From: Paenibacillus gyeongsangnamensis
GTDB lineage: Bacteria > Bacillota > Bacilli > Paenibacillales > NBRC-103111
Assembly: GCF_027533625.1 (NCBI RefSeq)
Contig: NZ_JAQAGZ010000023.1
Span: forward strand, 62,001 to 126,000
DNA: 64,000 nt
Direction of reading: 5' to 3'
In this document: in pieces, positions 9,302-17,117 of the stretch
Layout: every line of letters begins with the position of its first letter
How positions within the stretch are numbered: position 1 is the stretch's first letter
Translations under genes and position numbers: made by a program
The notes under the pieces: generated by a model
What the model was told of the DNA's origin: nothing
Databases searched by the model: none
The model's input: the letters and a program-made list of their open reading frames with translations, nothing else

Positions 9302-10228
9302 ATGAACAATCGCAGAAAAATGGTGAACAGCATTTCGGAGCTGATAGGAGAGACGCCGGCCGTACGGATTCGGCGGCTGCTGGGCGAAGACGATGCCGAG
9401 CTGTACGTGAAGCTGGAGTACTTTAATCCGAGCGGCAGCGTCAAGGACCGCGCGGCTTACAATTTGATCGCGCAGGCGGAGAAGGACGGACTGCTGCGGC
9501 CGGGGGCGACGATCATCGAGCCGACGAGCGGCAATACCGGCATCGGCCTGGCGATGAACGCGGCGGCTAAGGGCTATAAAGCGATTCTGGTCATGCCGGA
9601 CAACATGACGAAGGAACGCATCAACATCCTGAAGGCCTACGGCGCGGAGGTCGTTCTAACCCCCTCCGCGGAACGGATGCCGGGAGCGATCCGGAAGGCG
9701 CTGGAGCTAAAGGGGCAAATCCCAGGCAGCTTCATTCCGCAGCAGTTTGAGAATAAGGCGAACCCGGACATTCACCGGACGACGACCGCGCTCGAAATCA
9801 TCGAGCAGATGGAAGGCCGGCTGGACGCTTTCGTGGCAACCTCGGGCACCGGAGGCACCATTACCGGGACGGGCGAGGTGCTTCGCGAGAAGCTCCCGGG
9901 CATCCGGATCGTGGTCGTTGAGCCGCAGGGCTCGCCCGTTCTGTCCGGAGGAAAGCCGGGCCCGCACAAGCTGGTAGGCACGAGCCCCGGCTTCGTCCCC
10001 GCCATTCTTAACACCGGCGTTTACGACGAGATCGTTCAAGTTTCGGACGACGATGCGCTGCAAACGGCGCGTGATCTGGCAAGCCGCGAGGGGATCCTCG
10101 TCGGGCCGTCCTCCGGCGCTTCCGTCTGGGCGGGGATCCAGCTCGCGCGCCGGCTCGGCAAAGGCAAGCGCGTGCTGTGCATCGCCCCGGATACGGGAGA
10201 GCGGTATTTGAGCATGGGGATTTTTTGA
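9302..10228 (+). CDS. cysK: Cysteine synthase A (O-acetylserine sulfhydrylase)
   Basis: 308 residues, standard CysK size. It makes L-cysteine from O-acetylserine and sulfide in the cytoplasm. The PLP lysine is K48 in PSGSVKDRAA. The substrate loop TSGNTGIGLA and the phosphate-binding GTGGTITG loop are intact, and the C-terminal half has the GPSSGA motif. The start at 9302 (MNNRR) follows GGGAGCGAGG; an earlier frame opening at 9239 overlaps the promoter. It appears to be a single gene with its own promoter and a weak terminator. Distinguishing CysK from CysM-type enzymes by eye is not certain. Confidence 0.92.
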   Translation: MNNRRKMVNSISELIGETPAVRIRRLLGEDDAELYVKLEYFNPSGSVKDRAAYNLIAQAEKDGLLRPGATIIEPTSGNTGIGLAMNAAAKGYKAILVMPDNMTKERINILKAYGAEVVLTPSAERMPGAIRKALELKGQIPGSFIPQQFENKANPDIHRTTTALEIIEQMEGRLDAFVATSGTGGTITGTGEVLREKLPGIRIVVVEPQGSPVLSGGKPGPHKLVGTSPGFVPAILNTGVYDEIVQVSDDDALQTARDLASREGILVGPSSGASVWAGIQLARRLGKGKRVLCIAPDTGERYLSMGIF

Positions 10229-10279
10229 TTGGCCGTCGTGCTAAACAAATTAAACAAGCTTGCATATTTACTGTATATA

Positions 10280-10312
10280 AGAAGTCTCTCTTGAAAAGGG
10301 GCTTCTTTCTTT
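10280..10312 (+). terminator. Probable weak terminator after cysK
   Basis: AGAAGTCTC-like and GGGGCTTCTT arms form an imperfect hairpin followed by TCTTTATTAT. Confidence 0.5.
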
Positions 10313-10391
10313 ATTATGTCCGCTGGACTATCCTTAAGACGATAATCAGCAAAAAGTGGCGCGCCAATCCAGACAAAATGAAAACAAAGTA

Positions 10392-10420
10392 TTGAATAAA
10401 TATTCATTGTAATGTATAAT
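10392..10420 (+). promoter_or_regulatory. Sigma-A promoter overlapped by an ARG-box (AhrC/ArgR operator)
   Basis: TTGAAT at 10392-10397 and TATAAT at 10415-10420 are 17 bases apart. TGAATAAATATTCA at 10393-10406 matches the arginine-repressor box pattern TGAAT-W4-ATTCA perfectly. It covers the -35 element and spacer, a position suited to repression. It drives the small acetyltransferase-like gene at 10461. Confidence 0.7.
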
Positions 10421-10460
10421 AATAAATGTAGAAACTTAAGACGAAAGAAGGGGACGGATA

Positions 10461-10748
10461 ATGATGATCGCGCTGCAAAAAGCGCTTCCGGAGGCAGAGC
10501 AATTTCGGCAGCTGATGGAATCCATGTCCGGAGACACGCCGGCCGATCTTCCGGTGTACGAAGCTTTCTGCCAATGTACGGAAGTGATTGCCGCGTACGA
10601 CCAGGAGCGTCTCGTAGCCTTGGGCGGCGTGGCGAAGAGCTGCGGTTACGGGGAAGCCGCAGGCTTTCAATTCACCGTGATGCCGGATTACCGGGGTCGC
10701 GACATTGAAGCCTATATGAAGAAGCTGCTAGCGGTCCAGAACGTATAA
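10461..10748 (+). CDS. Small GNAT-like protein (truncated acetyltransferase fold)
   Basis: 95 residues. The C-terminal part (FTVMPDYRGRDIEAYMKKLL) resembles the acetyl-CoA-binding strand/loop/helix of GNAT enzymes, where R/Q-x-x-G-x-G/A is expected. Here the loop reads RGRDIE, so the second glycine is missing. GNAT domains usually need about 140 residues, so this may be a minimal, shortened or non-catalytic version. The ATG follows AGAAGGGGACGG. It has its own ARG-box promoter and a terminator. The operator suggests a tie to arginine metabolism. No specific enzyme is claimed. Confidence 0.55.
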   Translation: MMIALQKALPEAEQFRQLMESMSGDTPADLPVYEAFCQCTEVIAAYDQERLVALGGVAKSCGYGEAAGFQFTVMPDYRGRDIEAYMKKLLAVQNV

Positions 10749-10774
10749 TCGGGCCGGTTAAATATCATAGGATA

Positions 10775-10812
10775 GGGGCCTTCGGCGCTGACGGGCGGGA
10801 AGGCTCTTTTTG
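10775..10812 (+). terminator. Terminator after the GNAT-like gene
   Basis: GGCCTTC and GAAGGCT arms surround a GC-rich loop and are followed by CTTTTTG. Confidence 0.75.
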
Positions 10813-10944
10813 CGTTGCGGCGGTGCGCCGAGCGGGAAACGGAGCGGTCCAAGCGCGGTCAACTTTATTTTGCAAAAGTCGGGGATATGGGTGTAATATG
10901 GAGGAATAAGTTTTGAGCAAGTTAATCTAAAAGGAGGCGTATCC

Positions 10945-11436
10945 ATGGAACAATTCAAAATGAAAATCGTCGAGCTGCTCAAGGAAGATGCACGCCGTTC
11001 ACCGGCTCTCATTGCGACCCTGCTCGGCGCATCGGAGGCGGAAGTGGCGGAGGCGATCCGCGAGATGGAAGAGGCGAACGTGATCGTTAAATACGCGACC
11101 GTCGTGAATTGGGCCAAGGTGGACAACGAGAAAGTCACTGCCCTCATTGAAGTGCAAATTACACCGGAGCGCGGCCGCGGCTTTGATGCGATTGCGGAGC
11201 GCATTTACTTATATCCCGAAGTGAAGTCGGTATACCTGATGTCCGGCGCATACGACCTGCTCGTGGAGATCGAGGGCAAGACGCTGAAGGAAGTCGCTTC
11301 GTTCGTTTCCAACAAGCTGTCTCCGATCGATCGGGTGCTCTCCACCAAGACGCATTTTATTTTGAAAAAATATAAACAGGACGGCATCATCTTCGAGGAT
11401 CACGAGGATGACCGCCGGCTCCTGATCTCACCGTAA
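10945..11436 (+). CDS. alaR: Lrp/AsnC family regulator, AlaR-like
   Basis: 163 residues: an N-terminal helix-turn-helix (about 1-55), then the AsnC/RAM ligand domain (about 65-150) with the typical VTALIEV strand, the A-Y-D-L-L-V-E core and a final LKKYK-type end. The ATG follows AAAAGGAGGCG. It lies 17 bases upstream of an AlaT-like aminotransferase, the same pairing as alaR-alaT (yugG-yugH) in B. subtilis. It is therefore probably an alanine-responsive regulator of its own operon. The symbol rests on the gene pair as well as the sequence. Confidence 0.82.
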   Translation: MEQFKMKIVELLKEDARRSPALIATLLGASEAEVAEAIREMEEANVIVKYATVVNWAKVDNEKVTALIEVQITPERGRGFDAIAERIYLYPEVKSVYLMSGAYDLLVEIEGKTLKEVASFVSNKLSPIDRVLSTKTHFILKKYKQDGIIFEDHEDDRRLLISP

Positions 11437-11453
11437 AGGACGCTGAGGAACAG

Positions 11454-12653
11454 ATGTTAGAGCAGAAACAAACCGAGCAGCCGAGGACCAAATCGATGAG
11501 CGATTATTTGGCTCCTCTCGTTCGGGAGATCCCGCCTTCGGGAATCCGCAAGTTTTTTGATTTGGTCAGCGGGAGCAAGGACATTATCTCGCTCGGCGTC
11601 GGCGAGCCGGATTTCAGCACGCCATGGCATGTGCGCGACGCCTGCGTTTATTCGTTGGAACGGGGCAATACGAAGTATACGCCGAACGCGGGCATTTACG
11701 AGCTTCGCGAGGCCATCGCCGAATATTTGTACAATTCTTTCCAGGTGAAATATGAGCCGGAAGGCGAGGTGATCGTAACGGTAGGCGGGAGCGAAGCGAT
11801 CGACCTCGCGCTCCGCGCGCTCATCACGCCGGGGGACGAGATTCTGATTCCCGAGCCTTGCTATATATCTTACAGCCCTATCACGCGGATCGGCGGCGGC
11901 ATCCCCATCGGCATCGAGACGTTCGCGAAGGACCAGTTCAAGCTGACGGCCGAATCGCTGAAGGCGGCCATCACACCGAAGTCGAAGGTGCTGATCCTGT
12001 CGTACCCGAGCAATCCGACGGGCGCGATCATGACTTATGAAGACTGGCTGCCGATCACGAAGCTGGTGGAAGAACATGACCTGATCGTCATTTCCGATGA
12101 GATTTATGCCGAAATGACTTACGACAACAAGCATGTCAGCTTCGCCTTCATGCCGGGCATGCGGGACCGCACGATTCTGGTGAGCGGTTTTTCCAAGGCG
12201 TTTGCCATGACGGGATGGCGGATGGGGTATGCCTGCGGTCACCGCGAGCTGATCTCGGCTATGCTGAAAATTCATCAGTACACGATCATGTGCGCTCCGT
12301 CCATGGGGCAGGTAGCCGCTCTCGAGGCGCTTAAGAACGGACTTGAGGAGAAGGATCGGATGATGGAGTCCTACAATCAGCGCCGCCGCCTCGTTGTCAA
12401 GGGGTTCAGAGACATCGGTCTGGAGTGCCATGAGCCGCAGGGCGCCTTTTATGCGTTCCCTTCCATTCAGTCCACAGGTCTTAGTTCGGAGGAATTCGCT
12501 CAGCGGCTTGTGACTGAGGCCAAGGTTGCAGCGGTGCCGGGACATGTATTCGGAATGGGCGGAGAAGGCTTTCTGCGCGTTTCCTATGCCTATTCGGTCA
12601 ATCAATTGACACAAGCGATCGAAAGAATTGGCAAATTCCTTAAATCTCTGTAA
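11454..12653 (+). CDS. alaT: Aminotransferase class I/II, AlaT-like
   Basis: 399 residues, fold-type I PLP enzyme. Visible landmarks are GVGEPDF (48-54), the NPTG motif (187-190), SDEIYAE (214-220), the PLP lysine K248 in GFSKAFAMTGWR, and the C-terminal arginine in FLRVSYA. The N-terminus (DYLAPLVREIPPSGIRKFFD) is characteristic of the YugH/AlaT group. The predicted reaction is alanine/2-oxoglutarate transamination. It is translationally close to alaR. Broader specificity cannot be excluded from sequence. Confidence 0.82.
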   Translation: MLEQKQTEQPRTKSMSDYLAPLVREIPPSGIRKFFDLVSGSKDIISLGVGEPDFSTPWHVRDACVYSLERGNTKYTPNAGIYELREAIAEYLYNSFQVKYEPEGEVIVTVGGSEAIDLALRALITPGDEILIPEPCYISYSPITRIGGGIPIGIETFAKDQFKLTAESLKAAITPKSKVLILSYPSNPTGAIMTYEDWLPITKLVEEHDLIVISDEIYAEMTYDNKHVSFAFMPGMRDRTILVSGFSKAFAMTGWRMGYACGHRELISAMLKIHQYTIMCAPSMGQVAALEALKNGLEEKDRMMESYNQRRRLVVKGFRDIGLECHEPQGAFYAFPSIQSTGLSSEEFAQRLVTEAKVAAVPGHVFGMGGEGFLRVSYAYSVNQLTQAIERIGKFLKSL

Positions 12654-12704
12654 GTTCGACAAAAATAGCCATTTTCAATGTCTTCCAAAACTGGTATCTT
12701 AGAA

Positions 12705-12746
12705 GTAAGGAAGTTTCATATATTTATAGTTTATGAGATTCCTTAC
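12705..12746. repeat. AT-rich inverted repeat between alaT and the Spo0E-like gene
   Basis: GTAAGGAA and TTCCTTAC form the outer arms, with a second TTTCATA/TTATGAG pairing inside and an AT-rich loop. It may act as a terminator for alaT or as a regulatory stem in the leader of the next gene. There is no T-run directly after it. Confidence 0.5.
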
Positions 12747-12785
12747 AGGGCTGGGTCTAAAGATATGAAGTGGGAGGGATGATGA

Positions 12786-13055
12786 GTGGCTTTTCCGGAA
12801 TATCAGCTTCGGCATGGGTTTCAAATCGGTTGGATTCGAGAGAACGACCAGAAGGCGAAGTGGTTTTTTGGAAAACGTAAAAGCGCCTCGTCTGCCGTAT
12901 CTTTGGAAGATGAAATTTACTGTCTGCGCCAGGAGCTCGAGCAGCTCGTGCAGAATGGAAACCGATTGACATCCCCCCAGGTCGTCGAAGTCAGCATGGA
13001 ATTGGATAAGAAGATCAACGAATATATGAACAGCATACGAGGAAGCCGGGCTTGA
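12786..13055 (+). CDS. Spo0E-like aspartyl-phosphate phosphatase
   Basis: 89 residues, GTG start after GGGAGGGATGAT. Residues about 40-85 form the two-helix hairpin of the Spo0E family: LEDEIYCLRQEL, a loop, then the signature S-x-x-L-D in VSMELDKKINEYM. Family members dephosphorylate Spo0A-P and so delay sporulation. The 35-residue N-terminal extension before the helices (with a GFQIGW stretch) is longer than in many members. The gene has its own terminator, and the next gene is a spore-cortex hydrolase type. Confidence 0.82.
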   Translation: MAFPEYQLRHGFQIGWIRENDQKAKWFFGKRKSASSAVSLEDEIYCLRQELEQLVQNGNRLTSPQVVEVSMELDKKINEYMNSIRGSRA

Positions 13056-13072
13056 TCGGCTTCCTTTTTTTG
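13040..13072 (+). terminator. Terminator after the Spo0E-like gene
   Basis: GGAAGCCG pairs with CGGCTTCC and is followed by seven T. Its left arm overlaps the final codons of the gene. Confidence 0.92.
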
Positions 13073-13105
13073 TCTCTCTCCGTGTCAAGTACCATTAACT
13101 GTAGG

Positions 13106-13134
13106 TTGAAGGTCCCCGGTTGCCCCCTTATAAT
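13106..13134 (+). promoter_or_regulatory. Promoter of the cell-wall hydrolase gene
   Basis: TTGAAG (13106-13111) and TATAAT (13129-13134) are separated by 17 bases, ending 24 bases before the start codon. This is a vegetative sigma-A form, not an obvious sporulation-sigma form. Confidence 0.78.
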
Positions 13135-13157
13135 CGGTAACCAAAGGAGAGGATACT

Positions 13158-13802
13158 ATGAAACTACGCAATGTACTAGCCATCTTACTTGCGATCTGCT
13201 TCTTGGGCGCGGTTCTCCCCTCCCAACCGGCCGCCGCTGCCGCCGTGCTGCAGCAAGGAAGCGTAAGCGGAGACGTATGGGACTTGCAGTACCGGTTGTA
13301 CGCATTGGGTTATTATCCCGATAAGCTGGACGGCGTCTACGGTTCCCGTACAGCCTCGGCCGTAGCCCGGTTTCAACGGGATTACGGCATGACCTCCGAC
13401 GGAGTGGTCGGGAAACAAACCTGGGCCCTACTAAAAAAATATTCCTTGAATCAGGCCGAAATGGATATTCTGGCCCATGTGATTTACAGCGAAGCGCGGG
13501 GCGAATCCTATACGGGACAAGTCGCCGTCGGCGCTGTCGTCATGAATCGCATCAAGTCCGGGCAATTCCCCGGTAATATCCGGGACGTCGTGTTCGAGCC
13601 CGGAGCCTTCACTGCCGTGTCGGACGGCCAATATTGGCTGACGCCGGACCGGACCGCTTACTTGGCGGCGCTGGATGCGGTGAGAGGATGGGACCCGACG
13701 TACCATGCCCTCTATTACTTTAATCCCGACACGGCCACGAGCCAGTGGATTTGGTCCCGGCCGCAGACGGTGAAGATCGGCAAGCATATTTTTGCAAAAT
13801 AA
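13158..13802 (+). CDS. SleB-type cell-wall hydrolase with PG-binding domain
   Basis: 214 residues. Signal peptide 1-28 (ends AAAA). A PG_binding_1 domain at about 33-95 carries the typical DLQYRLYALGYY and DGVYGSRTASAV repeats. A Hydrolase_2 (SleB/CwlJ) domain spans about 103-213. E112 in IYSEARGE is the catalytic glutamate of this lytic transglycosylase family. SleB acts on cortex peptidoglycan during spore germination; paralogues act in vegetative walls. The sigma-A-like promoter here leaves open which applies. The start follows AAAGGAGAGG. No ypeB-like partner follows it. Confidence 0.88.
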   Translation: MKLRNVLAILLAICFLGAVLPSQPAAAAAVLQQGSVSGDVWDLQYRLYALGYYPDKLDGVYGSRTASAVARFQRDYGMTSDGVVGKQTWALLKKYSLNQAEMDILAHVIYSEARGESYTGQVAVGAVVMNRIKSGQFPGNIRDVVFEPGAFTAVSDGQYWLTPDRTAYLAALDAVRGWDPTYHALYYFNPDTATSQWIWSRPQTVKIGKHIFAK

Positions 13803-13815
13803 GCGTCGGCATCCC

Positions 13816-13847
13816 GGCTCCGTTTCCTTCCTGGAAGCGGGGCTTTT
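13816..13847 (+). terminator. Terminator after the cell-wall hydrolase gene
   Basis: GGCTCCGTTTCC pairs with GGAAGCGGGGC and is followed by TTTTG. Confidence 0.8.
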
Positions 13848-13971
13848 GTGTATGAAGAAATGTATCGTTTTTTTGAAAGATGAACGAAGTTTATGGTAAA
13901 CTAGACTAATAGATAGAATGGGCTGAAGGCGCGTGAAAGCGCCGGTGGCATGAAGGAGGAGCTTTGGGGAG

Positions 13972-14502
13972 ATGCGGGGAAAGCTGCTGCTTGGATTGCT
14001 TCTCATCGTTATGCTTGCGGGATGCGGGGGGCCGAAGGCGGATGTGACGATTTTCATGATGGGCCCGCAGGGGGTTCCGAATGAAGTCGGCGATAAGCTG
14101 CAGCAAGCGCTGCAGACGAAGCTCGGTACGGCACCGACCATACAAGTCGTGACGACGCCGATGTTCTCGATGGAAAAGATGGTCGTAGAAATTGCGGCCG
14201 GGGAGAACGGGATTCTGATCCTGCCGATGGACCAGTTCAAAACGCTCGGGAATCAGGGAGGGTACATCGCGCTGGACGACGTGACCAGAGCGGATGATTA
14301 TCCGGACGGGGTGCTGGAGCTGAAGGAGGAAGGCAAGCCTTCGCAGGGCAAGCATCTGTACGGGATTCCGCTCGAAAAAACGAAATGGTTTACGGATTTA
14401 AAGCTAAACGGCAAGGATTTGGTAGCCTTCATTCCGGCTAACGCTCCGGATAAGGAGAAGTCGAAGCAGGTTATGAAGCGGATTGCCGAGAAGAGCCAGT
14501 AG
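13972..14502 (+). CDS. Uncharacterised lipoprotein
   Basis: 176 residues. Residues 1-18 are a lipoprotein signal with lipobox LAGC, so the protein is tethered to the outer face of the membrane. The body contains a repeated alpha/beta pattern (ADVTIFMMG, ILILPMDQF, GGYIALDD) reminiscent of half of a periplasmic-binding fold, but no family was recognised. The start has GAAGGAGG upstream. It precedes the cobalamin riboswitch but is read before it, so it is not obviously part of the vitamin B12 regulon. Confidence 0.7.
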   Translation: MRGKLLLGLLLIVMLAGCGGPKADVTIFMMGPQGVPNEVGDKLQQALQTKLGTAPTIQVVTTPMFSMEKMVVEIAAGENGILILPMDQFKTLGNQGGYIALDDVTRADDYPDGVLELKEEGKPSQGKHLYGIPLEKTKWFTDLKLNGKDLVAFIPANAPDKEKSKQVMKRIAEKSQ

Positions 14503-14526
14503 CTTCCGCTGCCGGTTTAACTGAAT

Positions 14527-14704
14527 AGTCGTTCGGGTGCCCCGGCTTCAGCGCCGCGGGTTAAAAGGGAAGCCGGTGCAAATCCGGCGCGGTCCCGCCA
14601 CTGTGTAACGGGTTGTTCTTCAGGCAGCCACTGTCCGGAATCCGGATGGGAAGGCGAAGAGCAAGCAAGCCCCGTGAGCCAGGAAACCTGCCTGAACGAA
14701 GACG
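14527..14704 (+). ncRNA. Cobalamin (AdoCbl) riboswitch
   Basis: The element contains the core signatures in order: GGGTGCC, GGGAAGCCGGTG, AATCCGGCGCGGTCCCGCCACTGT in pieces (B12-box GCCACTG), and GAGCCAGGAAACCTGCC. Outer arms GTCGTTC and GAACGAAGAC close the P1 stem. It lies 190 bases upstream of btuF with a terminator between. Control is most likely transcription termination on binding adenosylcobalamin, governing the whole uptake/assembly cluster. Confidence 0.95.
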
Positions 14705-14795
14705 ACAAGCGGCCCTTTTCGAGGAAAAAAGGAGCAGAACGCGCATCCATGGCGGATGCTGCGGCCTAAGGGCTGCTGCGGCGCCTTCGGATTCG

Positions 14796-14836
14796 AAGCC
14801 CTCTGCTTTTCTTCGGAAGAGCGGGGGGCTTTTTGC
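14796..14836 (+). terminator. Riboswitch-controlled terminator
   Basis: GCCCTCTGCTTTTC pairs imperfectly with GAAGAGCGGGGGGC and is followed by TTTTTG. It sits between the riboswitch core and btuF, the usual expression-platform position. Confidence 0.82.
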
Positions 14837-14893
14837 GCGGGACGGTATGGATGGGCTTGGGGAGAATATCAAAGTCAGGAGCGATCGGGGAGC

Positions 14894-15934
14894 ATGAAGG
14901 GAAAGAAACGATGGAACGGAAACGGTAAAAAACGGCTGCTTGCAGCCGTCTTGGGGCTGGCGCTGACGGCTGTAGCCGCAGGCTGCGGCGGACCAACGGC
15001 AACGCCGAAGCAAGGGGAGCTGAAGGATCCGCCGAAGGCGGATAGCGGTACGGCTGCCGGAGGAGCGGGAACGGCCGCTCCGGCGGGGAGGCATACGACC
15101 TACCCGCTGAAGGTGAAGGACGCCACGGGCAAGGAGTTCACGTTCGAGAAGGCGCCTGCGCGCATCGCATCGACGTCGCCCGCGGAAACCGAAACGTTGT
15201 TCGCGCTTGGGCTCGGCGACAAAGTCGTCGGCGTATCGGACTTCTGCGACTATCCGGCGGAAGCGAAAGCGAAGCCGAAGCTCGGGAGCATCGTGAAGCC
15301 GAACGAGGAAGCGCTCATCGCCGCGAATGCGGATCTGGTCATGACCGGCGTATCGATGAAGGCTGACACCGTCAACAAGCTGCGTGAGCTGAAGATCAAT
15401 ATGTACAAGGTCGAGCCGAAGACGGTGAACGACGTGATGAACAATATGCTGACGCTGGGACAAATCTTCGACCGCCAGGACCAGGCCGAGAAGCTCGTCG
15501 CTTCCATGAAAGCGGATTTGAAGAAGGTGCAGGATGCCGTGCAGAACCTGAAGCCGGAGCAGAAGAAAAAAGTGTTCATTGAATTTTCTCCGGGCTGGAC
15601 GGTCGGCAAAGGCGAGTTTCTGGACGAGCTCATCAGCATTGCGGGAGGCATCAACGTTGCCGCGGACCAGAAGGGCTACGTGCAGCTCAGCGAGGAGAAG
15701 GTCATCGCCGACAACCCACAGGTGATTCTGTATCCGGCAGGCATAAAGGACGATAAGAGCAATAAAACGATCGACGAAATCATTCGCACGCGCAGCGGCT
15801 GGGACAAAATCGATGCCGTGAAGAACGGCAGGCTGGCTCCGGTCGATAAGGATACGACGAGCCGCCCGGGTCCGCGCATTACGTCGGGGCTTCTGGATAT
15901 CGCCAAGGGCATTTATCCGGAATTGGTGAAGTAA
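14894..15934 (+). CDS. btuF: Cobalamin ABC transporter substrate-binding lipoprotein
   Basis: 346 residues. A Lys-rich N-terminus, a hydrophobic stretch and lipobox AAGC mark a lipoprotein. A Gly/Ala-rich linker leads to two Fe/B12-type periplasmic-binding lobes joined by a long helix (about residues 200-225). The lobe openings read PARIASTSPAETETLFALG and GVSDFCDYP, as in BtuF proteins. The start at 14894 was chosen for GGGGAG upstream; earlier in-frame ATGs fall inside the riboswitch platform. It is the first gene after the riboswitch, and its stop overlaps the btuC start by one base (TAATG). Confidence 0.9.
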   Translation: MKGKKRWNGNGKKRLLAAVLGLALTAVAAGCGGPTATPKQGELKDPPKADSGTAAGGAGTAAPAGRHTTYPLKVKDATGKEFTFEKAPARIASTSPAETETLFALGLGDKVVGVSDFCDYPAEAKAKPKLGSIVKPNEEALIAANADLVMTGVSMKADTVNKLRELKINMYKVEPKTVNDVMNNMLTLGQIFDRQDQAEKLVASMKADLKKVQDAVQNLKPEQKKKVFIEFSPGWTVGKGEFLDELISIAGGINVAADQKGYVQLSEEKVIADNPQVILYPAGIKDDKSNKTIDEIIRTRSGWDKIDAVKNGRLAPVDKDTTSRPGPRITSGLLDIAKGIYPELVK

Positions 15935-16983
15935 TGAACCGAAGGCTTTGGATATGGGGCAGCGCGTTGTTCGCTCTGCTCCTGCTTGCTTCGACAGCGG
16001 CGCTGTCCGTCGGCACCGTCCGCGTTCCGTTCGGAGAGGTGTGGGGCATGGTGTTTCGTCATTTGCCGCTTGTTGGTGATGGGATACCGGTGAAGTGGAG
16101 CGAAGCGGCGGAGCAAATCATATGGAAGGTGCGGCTGCCGCGGGTCATTCTGGGTATGCTCGTGGGCGCGTCGCTAGGACTAGCGGGCGCTTCCTTCCAG
16201 GGCGTTCTGCGCAATCCCTTGGCGGACCCGTATACCCTCGGTGTATCCTCCGGAGCGTCGGCGGGTGCGGCGTTTCTGATTTTGTTCGGCTTTCAGTTTG
16301 CTTGGCTCGGCCAGTGGACGGTACCGGTCGTCGCTTTCGCTGCGGGATCGGCCTCGCTCGTTACGGTGCTTTTGCTAGCCCGTACGCAGGGAAAGCTGCG
16401 GATGGAGAGCGTGATTTTGGCGGGAGTCGTGATGCAGGCCTTCCTCGGTGCTTTCGTGTCCTTGATGGTCGCATTATCGAAGACAGTGATTAATGAAATT
16501 ATTTTTTGGACGATGGGCAGTCTCGCCCTGCGGGGATGGTCTTATACGCTGGTGCTGCTGCCTTATTTGGCCATTGGGGCGGCCGTGCTGCTGGGCTTCG
16601 GGCGCTCCATGAATCTGCTTGCTGTCGGAGAGCGTCAGGCGGCGTATTTGGGCGTGAATGTGGAGCGGACGAAGCTGGTAGTACTGATCGCTTCCACGCT
16701 CATTACGGCTGCGGCGGTGTCCGTGTCGGGCGTGATCGCTTTTGTCGGCTTAATCGTGCCGCACTTGCTCCGTCTGCTGGTCGGTCCGGATTACCGGCTG
16801 CTGCTCCCTCTATCGCTGCTGGGCGGCGCGGCTTACGTCGTGATCGCGGATATGCTGGCCCGCACGGTTCTCAGTCCGACCGAAATACCGCTTGGCGTAG
16901 TGACGGCTTTTTTGGGGGCTCCCTTCTTCGCCTACTTGCTTCGGCGGTCGAAGCGGGGGATGGGGGAGGAGCTTCGGGGATAA
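15934..16983 (+). CDS. btuC: Cobalamin ABC transporter permease (FecCD/BtuC family)
   Basis: 349 residues, about ten membrane helices. Family motifs are visible: RLPRVILGMLVGASLGLAGASFQG near residue 65-90 (the QG loop), RNPLADPYTLGVSSGAS at about 92-108, and GLIVPHLLR near 275. The permease forms the membrane channel with BtuD. It overlaps btuF by one base, so translation is probably coupled. A gap of 134 bases with nothing recognisable precedes btuD. Confidence 0.92.
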   Translation: MNRRLWIWGSALFALLLLASTAALSVGTVRVPFGEVWGMVFRHLPLVGDGIPVKWSEAAEQIIWKVRLPRVILGMLVGASLGLAGASFQGVLRNPLADPYTLGVSSGASAGAAFLILFGFQFAWLGQWTVPVVAFAAGSASLVTVLLLARTQGKLRMESVILAGVVMQAFLGAFVSLMVALSKTVINEIIFWTMGSLALRGWSYTLVLLPYLAIGAAVLLGFGRSMNLLAVGERQAAYLGVNVERTKLVVLIASTLITAAAVSVSGVIAFVGLIVPHLLRLLVGPDYRLLLPLSLLGGAAYVVIADMLARTVLSPTEIPLGVVTAFLGAPFFAYLLRRSKRGMGEELRG

Positions 16984-17117
16984 AGAAGAAGCTGCTTTTT
17001 AAGCGAGCTATATGGCATGCTGGTGGGTGGAACGGCAGGAAATTATTGCTTATCGATTATGTGCTGTTTACATAACTGCAGTGCTAAAGATGTTCAAGGT
17101 GAAAGGAGGCGGCGGCC

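Noticed and set aside
11457..12662. 401-residue minus-strand ORF over alaT
   Set aside because: AlaT on the plus strand has all catalytic motifs and a ribosome site; the antisense frame has none.
14613..14897. ORF across the cobalamin riboswitch
   Set aside because: The region is explained by riboswitch core and terminator; the ORF lacks a ribosome site.
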